From the NCBI GenBank assembly GCA_016788295.1, contig JAEUSY010000026.1, positions 1 through 64,000 of the forward strand: 64,000 nucleotides of DNA, given 5' to 3'. The stretch is from Flavobacteriales bacterium (GTDB taxonomy: Bacteria > Bacteroidota > Bacteroidia > Flavobacteriales_F > PHOS-HE28). Both the position numbers and the translations under genes were made by a program. The notes beneath the pieces are model-generated. The model was given only the letters and a program-made list of their open reading frames with translations, was not told the origin of the DNA and ran no database searches. Of this stretch, positions 35,833 through 44,469 are shown piece after piece (within the stretch, counting starts at the first letter, position 1; the number at the start of each line of letters is the position of its first letter).

Positions 35833-36270
35833 TCAGTGTTTCGCCACGCCCGAACTGTCATACACCACGCGCTTCACCTCCTTGCCCGTGGGGTCGAAGA
35901 ACACCCACTCGCCCACGGTGATGCCTTGCCAGTATTGGCCCGTGTAGTAGGGCATGCTGTTCGGATGGAACACTTCCGAGGGCCCTTCCTCTTTGCCGTT
36001 CACGTAGGCCACCCGGCTGCGGATGCCGCCATCAGGGAAGTACGATAGCCAGGTCCCGGTGCGCGCGCCGTTGGTCATCATGCCCTCCATGCGGCCTCCA
36101 TCCTTGGTGTGGATCACCTGCGGGCCATTGGCAGCGGTGCTTGCCGTAGGCGTTTCGGTGCTGTCTGTCGCGACAATGGTGGCCTGTGGGGTCTCCGGGT
36201 TGTTGGTGCAAGCCGTTGCCAGGGCTGCGATCAACAGGGTGGCGAAGGGGGGGCGCATGTACCTGGTCAT
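35833..36270 (-). CDS. Lipoprotein with YwqK-like MORN repeats
   Basis: 145 aa. A lipobox-type export signal (ATLLIAALATAC, lipidated Cys at about 21) is followed by a T/S-rich linker and MORN-variant repeats (GRMEGMMTNGARTGTWLSYF, GGIRSRVAYVNGKEEGPSEV, YTGQYWQGITVGEWVFFDPT). Proteins of this type are often called YwqK antitoxins, but no toxin gene is present and an envelope scaffold role is as likely. The ATG at 36270 overlaps the polyprenyl synthase stop (ATGA), so the genes are coupled. The gap of about 163 bp to dnaG holds no recognisable gene. Confidence 0.8.
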   Translation of the reverse strand: MTRYMRPPFATLLIAALATACTNNPETPQATIVATDSTETPTASTAANGPQVIHTKDGGRMEGMMTNGARTGTWLSYFPDGGIRSRVAYVNGKEEGPSEVFHPNSMPYYTGQYWQGITVGEWVFFDPTGKEVKRVVYDSSGVAKH

Positions 36271-37241
36271 TTGGTACGCTCAACGGTCAACTGCACCAGT
36301 CCTTCCAGTCCATCGCGTGCATCGTTCCTGGGGAAGGTGTGCAGCACAGCGAGTGCTTCGTCGCGGTAGGCCAGCATCCGTTCGCGGGCGTGCTGTATGC
36401 CACCAGCGCGGGTCACCATGTCGATCAGTTTCGCCACGGCCTTGCTGTCCTCGTTCTTGTTCTTCACGGTGTTCACCATCCAGCGCCGGTCGCTGGCATC
36501 CACATGTTGCAGGGCATGGATCAGCGGCAGCGTGAGCTTCTTTTCCTTGATGTCGAGGCCACTGGGCTTGCCGGTGCCATCGCCGTTGCCGTAGTCGAAC
36601 AGGTCGTCCTTGATCTGGAAGGCGATACCAGTGAGCTCACCGAATTTGCGCATGCGGTCCACCTCATCGGCCGGACGGCCTGCGGCACTGGCCCCGCTGG
36701 CACAGCAGGCGGCGATCAGGCTGGCGGTCTTCTGGCGGATAATGGTGAAGTAGACCTCCTCGCTGAAATTGAGGTTGCGGCTCTTCTCCAATTGAAGCAG
36801 TTCGCCCTCGCTCATTTCACGCACCGCGTGGCTTACGATGCGCAGCAGCTCGAACTCGCCCTTGTCGATGGCCAGTAGCAGGCCGCGGCTCAGCAGGTAG
36901 TCGCCCACCAGCACGGCGATCTTGTTCTTCCACAGTGCGTTGATGCTGAAAAAGCCGCGACGCATGGGGCTGCCGTCCACCACGTCGTCGTGCACCAGTG
37001 TGGCCGTGTGCAGCAGTTCGATCAGGCTGGCGGCCGTGAAGGCGCTCTCGTTCACCGGACCGAACTGGCGCGCACTGAGCAGCGTGAACATGGGCCGCAT
37101 CTGCTTGCCCTTGCGCTTCACGATGTAGTGCATGATGCGGTCCAGCAGGGCGGCACGGCTGCGCATGGCCTCGCGGAAGTGCGGCTCGAAGGCCTGCATC
37201 TCGGCAGCTATGGGACGCTGTATCTCGTCGATGGATAGCAT
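36267..37241 (-). CDS. Long-chain polyprenyl diphosphate synthase
   Basis: 324 aa trans-isoprenyl diphosphate synthase from the ATG at 37241 (MLSIDEIQRPIAAEMQAFEP). The first aspartate-rich motif is in HTATLVHDDVVDGSPMRRG and the second in FQIKDDLFDYG. Both arginine-lysine regions (KRKGKQMRPMFTLLSARQFG) are present. The small residues before the first motif suggest a long product such as the C35-C45 quinone side chain; chain length cannot be fixed from sequence. It heads a unit with the YwqK-like lipoprotein and is divergent from the outer-membrane gene. Related to ispB/hepT. Confidence 0.93.
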   Translation of the reverse strand: MLSIDEIQRPIAAEMQAFEPHFREAMRSRAALLDRIMHYIVKRKGKQMRPMFTLLSARQFGPVNESAFTAASLIELLHTATLVHDDVVDGSPMRRGFFSINALWKNKIAVLVGDYLLSRGLLLAIDKGEFELLRIVSHAVREMSEGELLQLEKSRNLNFSEEVYFTIIRQKTASLIAACCASGASAAGRPADEVDRMRKFGELTGIAFQIKDDLFDYGNGDGTGKPSGLDIKEKKLTLPLIHALQHVDASDRRWMVNTVKNKNEDSKAVAKLIDMVTRAGGIQHARERMLAYRDEALAVLHTFPRNDARDGLEGLVQLTVERTK

Positions 37242-37337
37242 CGGGGCGCCTAAGTTCGGCAGGAATGGGCTTTCATTTCCGGAACACACAACCCGGCACG
37301 CTGTTCTGCGTCCATTGGATGGCATTTGCCCGCCGCC

Positions 37338-37345
37338 TACCTTCG
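37338..37345 (+). promoter_or_regulatory. -7 promoter box TACCTTCG, 6 nt before start
   Basis: TAnnTTCG variant ending 6 nt before the ATG of the outer-membrane protein gene. Confidence 0.4.
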
Positions 37346-37351
37346 CTGAGC

Positions 37352-38074
37352 ATGCAATTCCGCACATCCGTTCTTCGCCCGGTGCTCACCGCAGTGCTGG
37401 CGACCGTGGCCCTCGCCACGTATGCCCAACCCAAGCCCAAGCCGAAGGTGGTGCTCTACAAGGACCGGATAGCGGCCCAGTTCGATACGGTGGACTGCGT
37501 GAAGAACGTGGTGAAGATCAACCCGCTGCTGTTCTTCCGCGGCGAAGTGCCCATCTATTACGAACGTGCGCTCACGCCATGGCTCAGCCTTGAGGTTGGC
37601 CTCGGGGTCACCTTGCGCGATTACCTGAACATGTCGTTCAATGGCGGCAATGATGCCGATGACTTCGGTGCAGGCACTACCATTGTACCCAACCCCAGTT
37701 TCCACATCGCCGCCCGCCTCTACCTGGGCGATGACCTGGAGCCGCAGGGCTGGTACCTGCAACCCGAGTTCGCACACCTCATCTACACCAAGGACATCGG
37801 TGTGAAGGGGAACGACGGCCTCTTCACCGGTGAGGAATTGCGCGATGAACGCACCTACAATGATCTGCGCTTCCTGGCCGGATACCAGATGTTGGGCATG
37901 AGCAGCAACTGGCTCCTCGACTTCTACGGTGGACTGGGCTTCCGTTCGCGCAACAGCATCATTGTGAGCGAGATCCTCGATCTGTCCTCGCAGCAGTACA
38001 CCTACACGGTGACCGAAGAGTCCGACAACGTGCCGGTGTTCTACCTGGGCATGAAGATCGGCCTGGGCTGGTGA
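37352..38074 (+). CDS. Outer-membrane beta-barrel protein
   Basis: 240 aa from the ATG at 37352, signal peptide ending ...ATVALATYAQ. After a P-K-rich start (PKPKPKVVLYKDR) the sequence alternates aromatic and small residues in strand-like runs (PIYYERALTPWLSLEVGLGV, SFHIAARLYLGDD, DLRFLAGYQMLGMSSNWLLD, FYGGLGFRSRN, FYLGMKIGLGW) and ends with an aromatic, typical of OMP barrels. Probably an 8- to 10-stranded porin-like protein; ligand unknown. It ends 54 bp before rlmN on the other strand, with a heptamer repeat in the gap. Confidence 0.75.
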   Translation: MQFRTSVLRPVLTAVLATVALATYAQPKPKPKVVLYKDRIAAQFDTVDCVKNVVKINPLLFFRGEVPIYYERALTPWLSLEVGLGVTLRDYLNMSFNGGNDADDFGAGTTIVPNPSFHIAARLYLGDDLEPQGWYLQPEFAHLIYTKDIGVKGNDGLFTGEELRDERTYNDLRFLAGYQMLGMSSNWLLDFYGGLGFRSRNSIIVSEILDLSSQQYTYTVTEESDNVPVFYLGMKIGLGW

Positions 38075-38089
38075 TCGTCGCGGCCAAGC

Positions 38090-38125
38090 CACTCGCCACT
38101 CGCCACTCGCTTACTCGCCACTCGC
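38090..38125. repeat. Second heptamer tandem tract
   Basis: Three perfect copies of cactcgc (38090-38110), a degenerate ttactcgc, then a fourth copy (38119-38125), between convergent genes. It has the same 7-bp unit length as the tract at 1071-1105 but a different sequence. Confidence 0.8.
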
Positions 38126-38129
38126 CCGC

Positions 38130-39203
38130 TCACTTCATCACCCGTTCCCCGTCCTTCAACGCCGGCTCGTTCTTGTTGGCCAGCTGCCCGCAGGCCGCAT
38201 CGATATCGCGCCCACGGCTGCGACGGATCCGCGCAATGATGCCCTTCTTGTCCAGGTATTGCTGGAAGGCCTCGGCGTCTTGTGCTTCCGTGCGACCGAA
38301 TCCGCCCTCGTCAATGGGGTTGTATTCGATCAGGTTCACCTTGGCGTGTACATCGCTGGCATAGCGCACCAACTCCTGCGCATCGGCCAATGAATCGTTG
38401 AAGCCGCGCAGCAGAATGTACTCGAAGGTGACCGGTTGGCGCGTGACCCGGGTGTAGTAGCGGAGCGCCTCTTTGAGTTCGGCCAGGCTGTTCTGCTCGT
38501 TGATGGGCATGATCCGGTCGCGCTTCGCATCATTGGCCGCGTGCAGGCTCAGCGCTAGGTTGAACTTGGTGCCATCATCGGCCAGCTTGCGGATCATCTT
38601 CGCGATGCCTGCCGTGCTCACCGTGATGCGTTTGGCGCCCATGCCCAGCCCGTCTTCGGCGGTAATGCGCTCTGCGCTGCGCAGCGTGTTGGCGTAGTTG
38701 AGCAAAGGCTCGCCCATGCCCATGTACACAATGTTCGTGAGCCCCTGCTGGTAGTACTGCTGTGCCAACTGATCGATCAGCACCACCTGGTCCACGATCT
38801 CGCCGGCGCTGAGGTTGCGGATGCGTTTGAGCTTGCCCGTTGCGCAGAAGCTGCACGTAAGGCTGCACCCGATCTGGCTGCTGATGCAGGCCGTAAGGCG
38901 CGTGGGCGTGGGGATCAGCACACCCTCCACCACATGACCGTCGTAGGTCCTGAAGGCGCACTTCACGGTGCCATCAGCGCTGCGCTGTTCTTCAGCAAGA
39001 ACGAGCGGACGCAATACGCAACGCTCTGCCAATGCTGCCCGGAAGGTCTTGGGCAGGTCGCTCATGTCGTCCCAAGCGCGCGCCTTCTTCTTCCACAGCC
39101 ACTCCCAGAGCTGCTTGGCACGGTAGGGCTTCTCGCCCAGCTCGGCCACCAAGGCTTTCACCTCGTCCAGGGAGAGGTCGCGGATGTCAGTGGGCTGGGA
39201 CAT
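38130..39203 (-). CDS. rlmN: Dual-specificity 23S rRNA/tRNA A-methyltransferase RlmN
   Basis: 357 aa radical-SAM enzyme that methylates C2 of A2503 in 23S rRNA and of A37 in some tRNAs. The CxxxCxxC cluster is CSLTCSFC in QIGCSLTCSFCATGKL; YMGMGEPLLNY and ITVSTAGIAKMI are family hallmarks. The methyl-carrying cysteine lies in IDAACGQL near the C-terminus. Start at 39203 (MSQPTDIRDLSLDEVKALVA). Complete, no odd features. The ATG is 28 nt from the stop of the membrane-protein gene downstream in coordinates, so both could be one unit. Confidence 0.97.
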   Translation of the reverse strand: MSQPTDIRDLSLDEVKALVAELGEKPYRAKQLWEWLWKKKARAWDDMSDLPKTFRAALAERCVLRPLVLAEEQRSADGTVKCAFRTYDGHVVEGVLIPTPTRLTACISSQIGCSLTCSFCATGKLKRIRNLSAGEIVDQVVLIDQLAQQYYQQGLTNIVYMGMGEPLLNYANTLRSAERITAEDGLGMGAKRITVSTAGIAKMIRKLADDGTKFNLALSLHAANDAKRDRIMPINEQNSLAELKEALRYYTRVTRQPVTFEYILLRGFNDSLADAQELVRYASDVHAKVNLIEYNPIDEGGFGRTEAQDAEAFQQYLDKKGIIARIRRSRGRDIDAACGQLANKNEPALKDGERVMK

Positions 39204-39230
39204 GGCCGCACAAAGGTCGGGCATCCCGGC

Positions 39231-39725
39231 TCAGTAGCCACAGGCCTCCCAGCTTCCCTTCTCAATGAAGCAGCCAAAGTCATCATGAACGCAAGGCTCG
39301 TACACCGTCCGGTATTCGATGATCGGGAACAGCACGAAGGCCTTGGCGGTCGTAAGAGCGCCATAGCCACAACCAGTTGCTCCTTCTGGCCGGAAGTACT
39401 GGTTCACCAGGAGCATTCCTTGCAGCTTTTCCTCCTGAGGCACAGCCTTGGTCCCTGCGAATGACAGGGCAAAGAACAAGCCTCCCAAGGAAGTCGTGAG
39501 GATGATCGGCAGGGCAAGGAGCAGACCAAGCAGGACGGGACCCAAGGAGTTGAGCCAGGCGGGTCGGAGCCGATCGAAAAGGGCGAGATAGCAGCACCAC
39601 ATGACACTGGCCACGAACACCACTACATCCGTCCAGAACCCATAAAGCGAGACCGGTGTGAACAAAACCGCCAATTGCCACAGGCCTAAGCCGAGTAGGA
39701 ACCACACCTGGGAGAGCAGCTTCAT
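39231..39725 (-). CDS. Hypothetical membrane protein
   Basis: 164 aa with three or four membrane segments (VWFLLGLGLWQLAVLFTPVS, WTDVVVFVASVMWCCYLALF, LLGLLLALPIILTTSLGGLF), then a soluble C-terminal region with five cysteines (GCGYG, PCVHDDFGC, EACGY). The cysteine-rich tail could form disulfides outside the membrane. I recognise no family. It is co-directional with rlmN (28-nt gap) and ispD (32-nt gap). Base composition is more AT-rich than its neighbours, so recent gain is possible. Confidence 0.6.
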   Translation of the reverse strand: MKLLSQVWFLLGLGLWQLAVLFTPVSLYGFWTDVVVFVASVMWCCYLALFDRLRPAWLNSLGPVLLGLLLALPIILTTSLGGLFFALSFAGTKAVPQEEKLQGMLLVNQYFRPEGATGCGYGALTTAKAFVLFPIIEYRTVYEPCVHDDFGCFIEKGSWEACGY

Positions 39726-39757
39726 TGCGACAGGAACGTGAAGGCGTTGTGGAAAGT

Positions 39758-40429
39758 CTATCCCTGTGCCCCCAACACTACCTCCGCCACCCTCAGGTCA
39801 AAAGGCGTGGTCACTTTGATGTTCTGTTCTTCGCCTTCCACCAAATGCACGTCCATGCCGAGCCGCTCCACCAGTGTGGCCTCGTCGGTGAAGGCGGGGT
39901 CGTAGGGCAGTTCGAAGGCGCGGCGCAGCAGCGGCACGCGGAAACATTGCGGGGTCTGCACGGCGCGCAGGCGGCTGCGATCGATGGCCTGGGAGCCTTC
40001 CTCTGTGAGCTCGCGCACTGACGAGGCAATGGGCACCACGGGAATGGCCGCGCCATGTTCTTCGGCAGCCGCAAAGCAGCGAGCGATCAGCGCTGTGCCC
40101 ACCAGCGGCCGCACGCCATCATGCACGGCGACCAGCCCTTCGTGGGTCACGGCGTTCAGCCCTTCCAGGGTGCTGTGGAAGCGTTCGGCCCCGCCACTAA
40201 CGAGCGTATGCGGCACGGTGAAGCCATGCGCTGCGCACAGGCCCTGCCAGGTGGCATGGTGGTCCTTGGGCAGCACTACCACCAATTGCATGGCGGCATC
40301 GTAGCGATGGAAGGCCTCGATGGTCCACATCAGCAGCGGCCACCCCTTCAGCAGCAGGAACTGCTTGGGCACGGCGGCCCCCATGCGTTTGCCGGAGCCG
40401 CCGGCGACAATGATGGTGGATCGTTCCAT
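39758..40429 (-). CDS. ispD: 2-C-methyl-D-erythritol 4-phosphate cytidylyltransferase
   Basis: 223 aa, MEP-pathway enzyme that adds CMP to MEP. Nucleotide-binding start TIIVAGGSGKRMGAAVPKQF, then VPHTLVSGGAERFHSTLEGL, VAVHDGVRPLV and LRAVQTPQCFR, all typical. Together with ispG at 52.4 kb it shows that this organism makes isoprenoids by the MEP route, which supplies the polyprenyl synthase. The upstream 128 bp before queA are entirely a palindromic element. Complete. Confidence 0.95.
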   Translation of the reverse strand: MERSTIIVAGGSGKRMGAAVPKQFLLLKGWPLLMWTIEAFHRYDAAMQLVVVLPKDHHATWQGLCAAHGFTVPHTLVSGGAERFHSTLEGLNAVTHEGLVAVHDGVRPLVGTALIARCFAAAEEHGAAIPVVPIASSVRELTEEGSQAIDRSRLRAVQTPQCFRVPLLRRAFELPYDPAFTDEATLVERLGMDVHLVEGEEQNIKVTTPFDLRVAEVVLGAQG

Positions 40430-40431
40430 GG

Positions 40432-40555
40432 GTTCTCACCGCAGACCTGCCTGCCGGTAAGCAGGGGCGCGGAGGCGCAAAGGAACGCAGAGGCGCTCAA
40501 AACAAAGGGCCGCTTGCTCAGCGGCCCTCTGCGTCTTGGCGTCTTTGCGGTGAAG
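40432..40555. repeat. Palindromic intergenic element filling the ispD-queA gap
   Basis: Outer ends are inverted (tctcaccgca at 40433-40442 region against ttgcggtgaa at 40546-40555). Inside are CGCAGAGG (40486-40493) against CCTCTGCG (40526-40533), CCTGC/GCAGG around ctgccggtaa (40446-40465) and the hairpin at 40506-40528. The element covers almost the whole gap, consistent with a mobile miniature repeat. Confidence 0.7.
40498..40528 (-). terminator. Rho-independent terminator of queA
   Basis: On the minus strand AGGGCCGC (40528-40521), loop TGAGCAA, GCGGCCCT (40513-40506), then TTGTTTTG. It begins 30 nt after the queA stop and lies inside the palindromic element. Confidence 0.75.
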
Positions 40556-40558
40556 CGG

Positions 40559-41608
40559 TCAGATGATCAGCATCGCATCCCCATAGCTGAAGAAGCGGTA
40601 CTTGTCCTTGATGGCCACCTTGTAGGCCTCCCACACATGCTCGTATCCACCGAAGGCGGCCACCTGCATCAGCAGCGTGCTCTCGGGCATGTGGAAGTTG
40701 GTGATCATGCTGTCGGCAATGCTGAAGTCGTGCGGCGGGAAGATGAACTTGTTGGTCCACCCGTTGAACGGCTTCATGTGGTTCTCCGTGCTCACGCTGC
40801 TCTCAATGGCACGCATGGTGGTGGTACCCACACAGCACACGCGCTTCCTGTTGTCCTTGGCGCGGTTCACGATCTCGCAGGCCTCCTTGGTAATTATGGC
40901 CTGCTCGCTGTCCATCTTGTGCTTGGTGAGGTCCTCCACCTCCACGGGGCGGAAGCTGCCCAGGCCCACGTGCAGGGTCACTTCGGCGAAGTTGATGCCC
41001 TTCAGTTCCATACGCTTCATCAGCTCGCGGCTGAAGTGCAGGCCGGCGGTGGGTGCCGCAACGGCGCCTTCCTCCTTGGCGTAGATGGTTTGGTAACGCT
41101 CGGCGTCGCTGGGCTCGGTCTCGCGCTTGATGTAGCGGGGCAGCGGTGTTTCACCCATCTCAGTGATGGTCTGCTTGAACTCCTCGTAGGTGCCGTCGAA
41201 GAGGAAGCGCAGCGTGCGGCCGCGGCTGGTGGTGTTGTCGATCACCTCGGCGACCAGCTCATCATCCTTGCCGAAATAAAGCTTGTTACCGATGCGGATC
41301 TTGCGGGCCGGGTCCACGATCACGTCCCACAGCAGGCTGTCGCGGTTCAGTTCGCGCAGCATGAACACTTCGATCTTGGCGCCTGTCTTCTCCTTGTTGC
41401 CCCACATCCGCGCAGGGAACACCTTGGTGTTGTTCAGGATGAAGGTGTCCCCTTCGTTGAAGTAGTCGAGGACGTTCTTGAATTTCTTGTGCTCGATCTT
41501 GCCCGTTTTGCGGTCCAGCACCATCAGCTTGCTGCCGTCGCGGTCCTTGGTGGGGTAGAGGGCGATCTGCTCCTTCGGGAGGTCGAACTTGAATGCGGTG
41601 AGTTTCAT
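40559..41608 (-). CDS. queA: S-adenosylmethionine:tRNA ribosyltransferase-isomerase
   Basis: 349 aa, makes epoxyqueuosine in tRNA wobble position 34. Start [20 protein letters not shown] is the family signature; [43 protein letters not shown] and [20 protein letters not shown] are conserved. Complete. It is the last gene of the block ftsX-DUF3098-uppP-truB-queA, separated from truB by 144 bp. A TATCTTCG box lies 45 nt upstream, so it may also be expressed by itself. Confidence 0.97.
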   Translation of the reverse strand: MKLTAFKFDLPKEQIALYPTKDRDGSKLMVLDRKTGKIEHKKFKNVLDYFNEGDTFILNNTKVFPARMWGNKEKTGAKIEVFMLRELNRDSLLWDVIVDPARKIRIGNKLYFGKDDELVAEVIDNTTSRGRTLRFLFDGTYEEFKQTITEMGETPLPRYIKRETEPSDAERYQTIYAKEEGAVAAPTAGLHFSRELMKRMELKGINFAEVTLHVGLGSFRPVEVEDLTKHKMDSEQAIITKEACEIVNRAKDNRKRVCCVGTTTMRAIESSVSTENHMKPFNGWTNKFIFPPHDFSIADSMITNFHMPESTLLMQVAAFGGYEHVWEAYKVAIKDKYRFFSYGDAMLII

Positions 41609-41653
41609 GTTTGCTGTGCGGGCTTACGGGCCCGATCCGAGTAAAATGGGGGC

Positions 41654-41661
41654 CGAAGATA
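41654..41661 (-). promoter_or_regulatory. -7 promoter box TATCTTCG (queA)
   Basis: Minus-strand TAnnTTCG match 45 nt before the queA ATG, in the truB-queA gap. Confidence 0.4.
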
Positions 41662-41683
41662 GGGTGATCGTTAAGCGAACGTC

Positions 41684-41716
41684 AAAGCCCTGCGACACCT
41701 TCGACACCAGGGGTTT
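41684..41716. terminator. Weak hairpin after truB
   Basis: AAAGCCCTG (41684-41692) pairs with CAGGGGTTT (41708-41716) with one mismatch; it follows truB on the minus strand and could weakly end its transcript. Confidence 0.3.
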
Positions 41717-41752
41717 TTCGGCGTCCGAAAACGCAGGCTCGTCGCCACGTTA

Positions 41753-42496
41753 TCAGCTTTGGTCGGGCCGGGGCGCAATGCGCTGTGCCCACGCCAAAGG
41801 GTTGTCGGCATCCTCCACCCGGTACGGACCGATGGCGGTGCGGCGTAGGGCGCTCAGGTGCGCACCACTGCCCAGCACCTGCCCGATGTCGTGCGCCAGG
41901 CTGCGGATGTAGGTGCCTTTGCTCACGTGTACTTCGAAATCCACTTCGGCACCACGTATGGCCGTTACTTCCAGCGACGATATCAGCACCTTCAGCGGCG
42001 GCATGTCCACCAGGTGCGCGCGTTCCTCATCGCGTGCCAGCCAGTAGGCCCGTTCGCCCTCGAAGCGCTTGGCGGAGTAGATCGGTGGGCGCTGCATCAC
42101 TTCGCCATGGAACTGCGCGAAGGCTCCGCGTATGGCGGCCTCGTCCAGGTGTTCCCAGGGGCCGAAGGGCACGGGCGTGGTCTCCAGGTCGTAGCTGGGC
42201 GTTATGGCGCCGAGGGTGATGGTGCCGGTGTACACCTTCTCCAGCCCGGTGATCAAGGGCAGCTGCTTGGTGCGCGGTCCGTAGGCCATGATCAGCAGTC
42301 CGCTGGCCAAGGGGTCCAGTGTGCCGGCGTGGCCCACCTTGAAGTTCTTGCGCTGCACAACACTGCGCATGGCGCCACGGATCTTCTTCACCGCATCGAA
42401 GCTGGTCCAGTTCAGTGGTTTGTCCACCAGGATCACCCCGCCTTCCTCGGGGCTGAACACGTGGTCCGCGCTGGTGATGCCCTCTTCTGCCGTCAT
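41753..42496 (-). CDS. truB: tRNA pseudouridine-55 synthase
   Basis: 247 aa from the ATG at 42496. Catalytic Asp in NFKVGHAGTLDPLASGLLIM; also GGVILVDKPLNWTSFDAVKK, RPPIYSAKRFEGERAYWLAR and VHVSKGTYIRSLAHDIGQ. It makes Psi55 in the T-loop of tRNAs. The stop region ends ...WAQRIAPRPD, and there is no PUA extension, as in the shorter Bacteroidota form. It is 16 nt after uppP in the same direction; the first ~13 residues before the conserved start are variable. Confidence 0.96.
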   Translation of the reverse strand: MTAEEGITSADHVFSPEEGGVILVDKPLNWTSFDAVKKIRGAMRSVVQRKNFKVGHAGTLDPLASGLLIMAYGPRTKQLPLITGLEKVYTGTITLGAITPSYDLETTPVPFGPWEHLDEAAIRGAFAQFHGEVMQRPPIYSAKRFEGERAYWLARDEERAHLVDMPPLKVLISSLEVTAIRGAEVDFEVHVSKGTYIRSLAHDIGQVLGSGAHLSALRRTAIGPYRVEDADNPLAWAQRIAPRPDQS

Positions 42497-42512
42497 GCCC
42501 GGTACGGTGTGT

Positions 42513-43307
42513 TCAGAGCATCTGCATGGGCACGTCCAGCAGGTACAGTGCGATGATGGTGCCGCCCACCGCGATGCGGTACCATCCAAAGGCCTTGAAC
42601 CCGTATTGGCTGAGGAAGGCAATGAAGGAGCGGATGGCGATGATGGCCACCACGAAGGCCACCACGTTGCCCACAGCGAAGAGCTGCAGGTGTTCGCTGG
42701 TAAGCTCGCCACCGTCCTTGATGTAGTCGTACAAGCTCTTCACAGTGGCGCCGAACATGGTGGGCACCGCCAGAAAGAAGCTGAACTCGGCCGCGTGCTT
42801 GCGGGTAAGGCCCTGCGTCATGCCGCCGATTATGGTGGCCGCCGAGCGGGAAACACCGGGCACCATGGCCAGGCATTGCCACACGCCGATGATGGCGGCC
42901 TTGCCGTAGGTCATGGGCTGTTCGCCGGTATCGGTGCCGCCGGGCGCCCACCGGTCGATGAACAGGAAAACGATGCCGCCCACGAAGAGCATGATGCCCA
43001 CCACAAGCACGTTCTCCAGCAGCATGTCCACCTGGTCCTTGAAGAGCAGGCCGAATATGACCGCGGGCAGGAAGCCCACGAAGAGCTTGGTGTAGAAGTC
43101 GATGCTCTGGAAGAAGCGTTTCCAGTAGAGCGCGATCACCGAAAGGATGGCGCCGAACTGGATGGCCACCGTGAAGAGCTTCACGAACTCGTCCTGCTGG
43201 ATCCCCATCATGGTGGACCCGATGATCATGTGGCCCGTGCTGGAGACCGGCAGGTACTCGGTGATGCCCTCGATGACCGCGAGGATGATCGCTTGCAGGA
43301 GGGTCAT
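42513..43307 (-). CDS. uppP: Undecaprenyl-diphosphatase (BacA/UppP)
   Basis: 264-aa multipass membrane enzyme that recycles undecaprenyl diphosphate after peptidoglycan and O-antigen export; gives bacitracin resistance. Signature motifs [20 protein letters not shown] near the N-terminus and [20 protein letters not shown] in the middle, with seven to eight membrane helices. The ATG overlaps the DUF3098 stop by 4 nt (ATGA). Complete. Confidence 0.97.
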   Translation of the reverse strand: MTLLQAIILAVIEGITEYLPVSSTGHMIIGSTMMGIQQDEFVKLFTVAIQFGAILSVIALYWKRFFQSIDFYTKLFVGFLPAVIFGLLFKDQVDMLLENVLVVGIMLFVGGIVFLFIDRWAPGGTDTGEQPMTYGKAAIIGVWQCLAMVPGVSRSAATIIGGMTQGLTRKHAAEFSFFLAVPTMFGATVKSLYDYIKDGGELTSEHLQLFAVGNVVAFVVAIIAIRSFIAFLSQYGFKAFGWYRIAVGGTIIALYLLDVPMQML

Positions 43308-43558
43308 TGCGCCCCGTTGCCCTTGTCGCGCTTCAGGATGGCGAAGGCGATGAACAGGTAACCGGTCAGCACCACGATGGGTGCCACGGTGATCCGGCGG
43401 GGACTGAAGATGGCGCTCTCATCGAAGGCGTTGGGGTCGCCGTTGCCGCCACCGGCCATCAGCAGGAAACCCACCACCACCACGGCCAGGCCGATGAGCA
43501 ACAGCTTGTAGTTCGTGCCGGTGAAGGGCAGGTCGTTGAAGTGGTTCTGCTTGGCCAT
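43304..43558 (-). CDS. DUF3098 small membrane protein
   Basis: 84 aa with two membrane segments ([34 protein letters not shown]) joined by a loop with [16 protein letters not shown], the DUF3098 hallmark. It starts [19 protein letters not shown]. It shares its start A with the ftsX stop (TGATG) and its stop overlaps uppP, so it is translationally coupled on both sides. Role unknown; context between ftsX and uppP points to envelope growth. Confidence 0.9.
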   Translation of the reverse strand: MAKQNHFNDLPFTGTNYKLLLIGLAVVVVGFLLMAGGGNGDPNAFDESAIFSPRRITVAPIVVLTGYLFIAFAILKRDKGNGAQ

Positions 43559-44433
43559 CAGCTCCAGTGTAGGTCCTCGGAATTCATGCGAAGGTAGCGG
43601 CCCACGGCGAACCAGGTGGACGCCAGTGAGATCAGCAGGCCCAGCGCCAGCACCCCCACGAAGAGCAGTCCCAGCCGGAACGCGTCGGTGAAGGCCAGCA
43701 GGTCGGGCATGTAGCGTTGTGCCAATTGCAGCAGTCCCACGAGCAGGCCGATGGCAAGCACGCCGCCCAGCAACCCTTGCCACAGGCTCTGCCCCATGAA
43801 CGGCCGTTTGATGAACCACTGCGTGGCCCCCACCAGGTGCATGGTGCGGATCAGGAAGCGCTTGCTGTAGATGGCCAGGCGAATTGTGTTGTTGATGAGC
43901 GCGATGGCGATGATGAGCAGCAGCGCCGTGAAGCCGAGCACGATCAGCGTGAGCTTGCCCATGTTGGCATCGATGTTCTCCACCACGGCGGCGTTGTAGG
44001 CCACTTCCTCCACGCGGCGGTCCTGCTTCATGTGCTCCACGATCCACTTCAAACTGTCCGGCCGGGCATAGCGCGCGTCCAGGTCCAGTTCAACCGAAGC
44101 GAGCAGCGGGTTGCTGCCCAGCACGCCCAGGAAATCCTCGCCGAGGTCCTGCTTCAAGCGTTCGGCGGCCTCTTCAGCGGTCACGTAGCGCGTTTCCCGG
44201 GTGAAGGGCTCGGTGTCCATCTCCTTGCGGAACTGCATCACGTCCACCTCCTTCAGGTCGCGCTTCAAAAAGAGCTCCACCCGCACGTTCTCGCGGAAAT
44301 AGCGCTCCAGGGCCTGCGCGTTCAGCACCAGGAAACCCAGCACGCCCAGCATGAACAGCACCAGCGCGATGCCGATCACCGTGCTCACACTGGCGGTGCG
44401 GGTGCGGGCCTTGTAATGGCGGTCTACTCCCAT
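43558..44433 (-). CDS. ftsX: Cell-division permease-like protein FtsX
   Basis: 291 aa from the ATG at 44433 (MGVDRHYKARTRTASVSTVI). An N-terminal membrane helix (IGIALVLFMLGVLGFLVLNA), an extracellular domain (FRENVRVELFLKRDLKEVDV to VAYNAAVVENIDANMGKLTL) and three further helices at the C-terminus (ALLLIIAIALINNTIRLAI, LLGGVLAIGLLVGLLQLAQR, LGLLFVGVLALGLLISLAS). FtsX works with FtsE to activate wall hydrolases at the septum; ftsE is not in the window. Antisense coding potential over leuS beyond this start is an artefact of high GC. The first gene of the truB-queA block. Confidence 0.93.
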   Translation of the reverse strand: MGVDRHYKARTRTASVSTVIGIALVLFMLGVLGFLVLNAQALERYFRENVRVELFLKRDLKEVDVMQFRKEMDTEPFTRETRYVTAEEAAERLKQDLGEDFLGVLGSNPLLASVELDLDARYARPDSLKWIVEHMKQDRRVEEVAYNAAVVENIDANMGKLTLIVLGFTALLLIIAIALINNTIRLAIYSKRFLIRTMHLVGATQWFIKRPFMGQSLWQGLLGGVLAIGLLVGLLQLAQRYMPDLLAFTDAFRLGLLFVGVLALGLLISLASTWFAVGRYLRMNSEDLHWS

Positions 44434-44439
44434 GGCGGG

Positions 44440-44447
44440 CAAATGTA
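44440..44447 (-). promoter_or_regulatory. -7 promoter box TACATTTG, 6 nt before ftsX start
   Basis: Minus-strand TAnnTTTG match; twin of the box on the other strand at 44470-44477. It implies a leaderless or nearly leaderless ftsX transcript. Confidence 0.5.
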
Positions 44448-44469
44448 GGGTCGGCCAAGGCACGCCCTC

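Noticed and set aside
35833..36270. YwqK-like lipoprotein as part of a toxin-antitoxin system
   Set aside because: No toxin-like gene adjoins it; it is coupled to a polyprenyl synthase and has a lipoprotein signal, so the antitoxin label is probably only a database name.
38090..38125. Possible CRISPR-like array
   Set aside because: Units are 7 bp and contiguous without spacers; no cas genes in the window.
40055..41644. 529-codon plus-strand open frame over ispD and queA
   Set aside because: It spans two complete minus-strand genes and the repeat element between them; no family resemblance.
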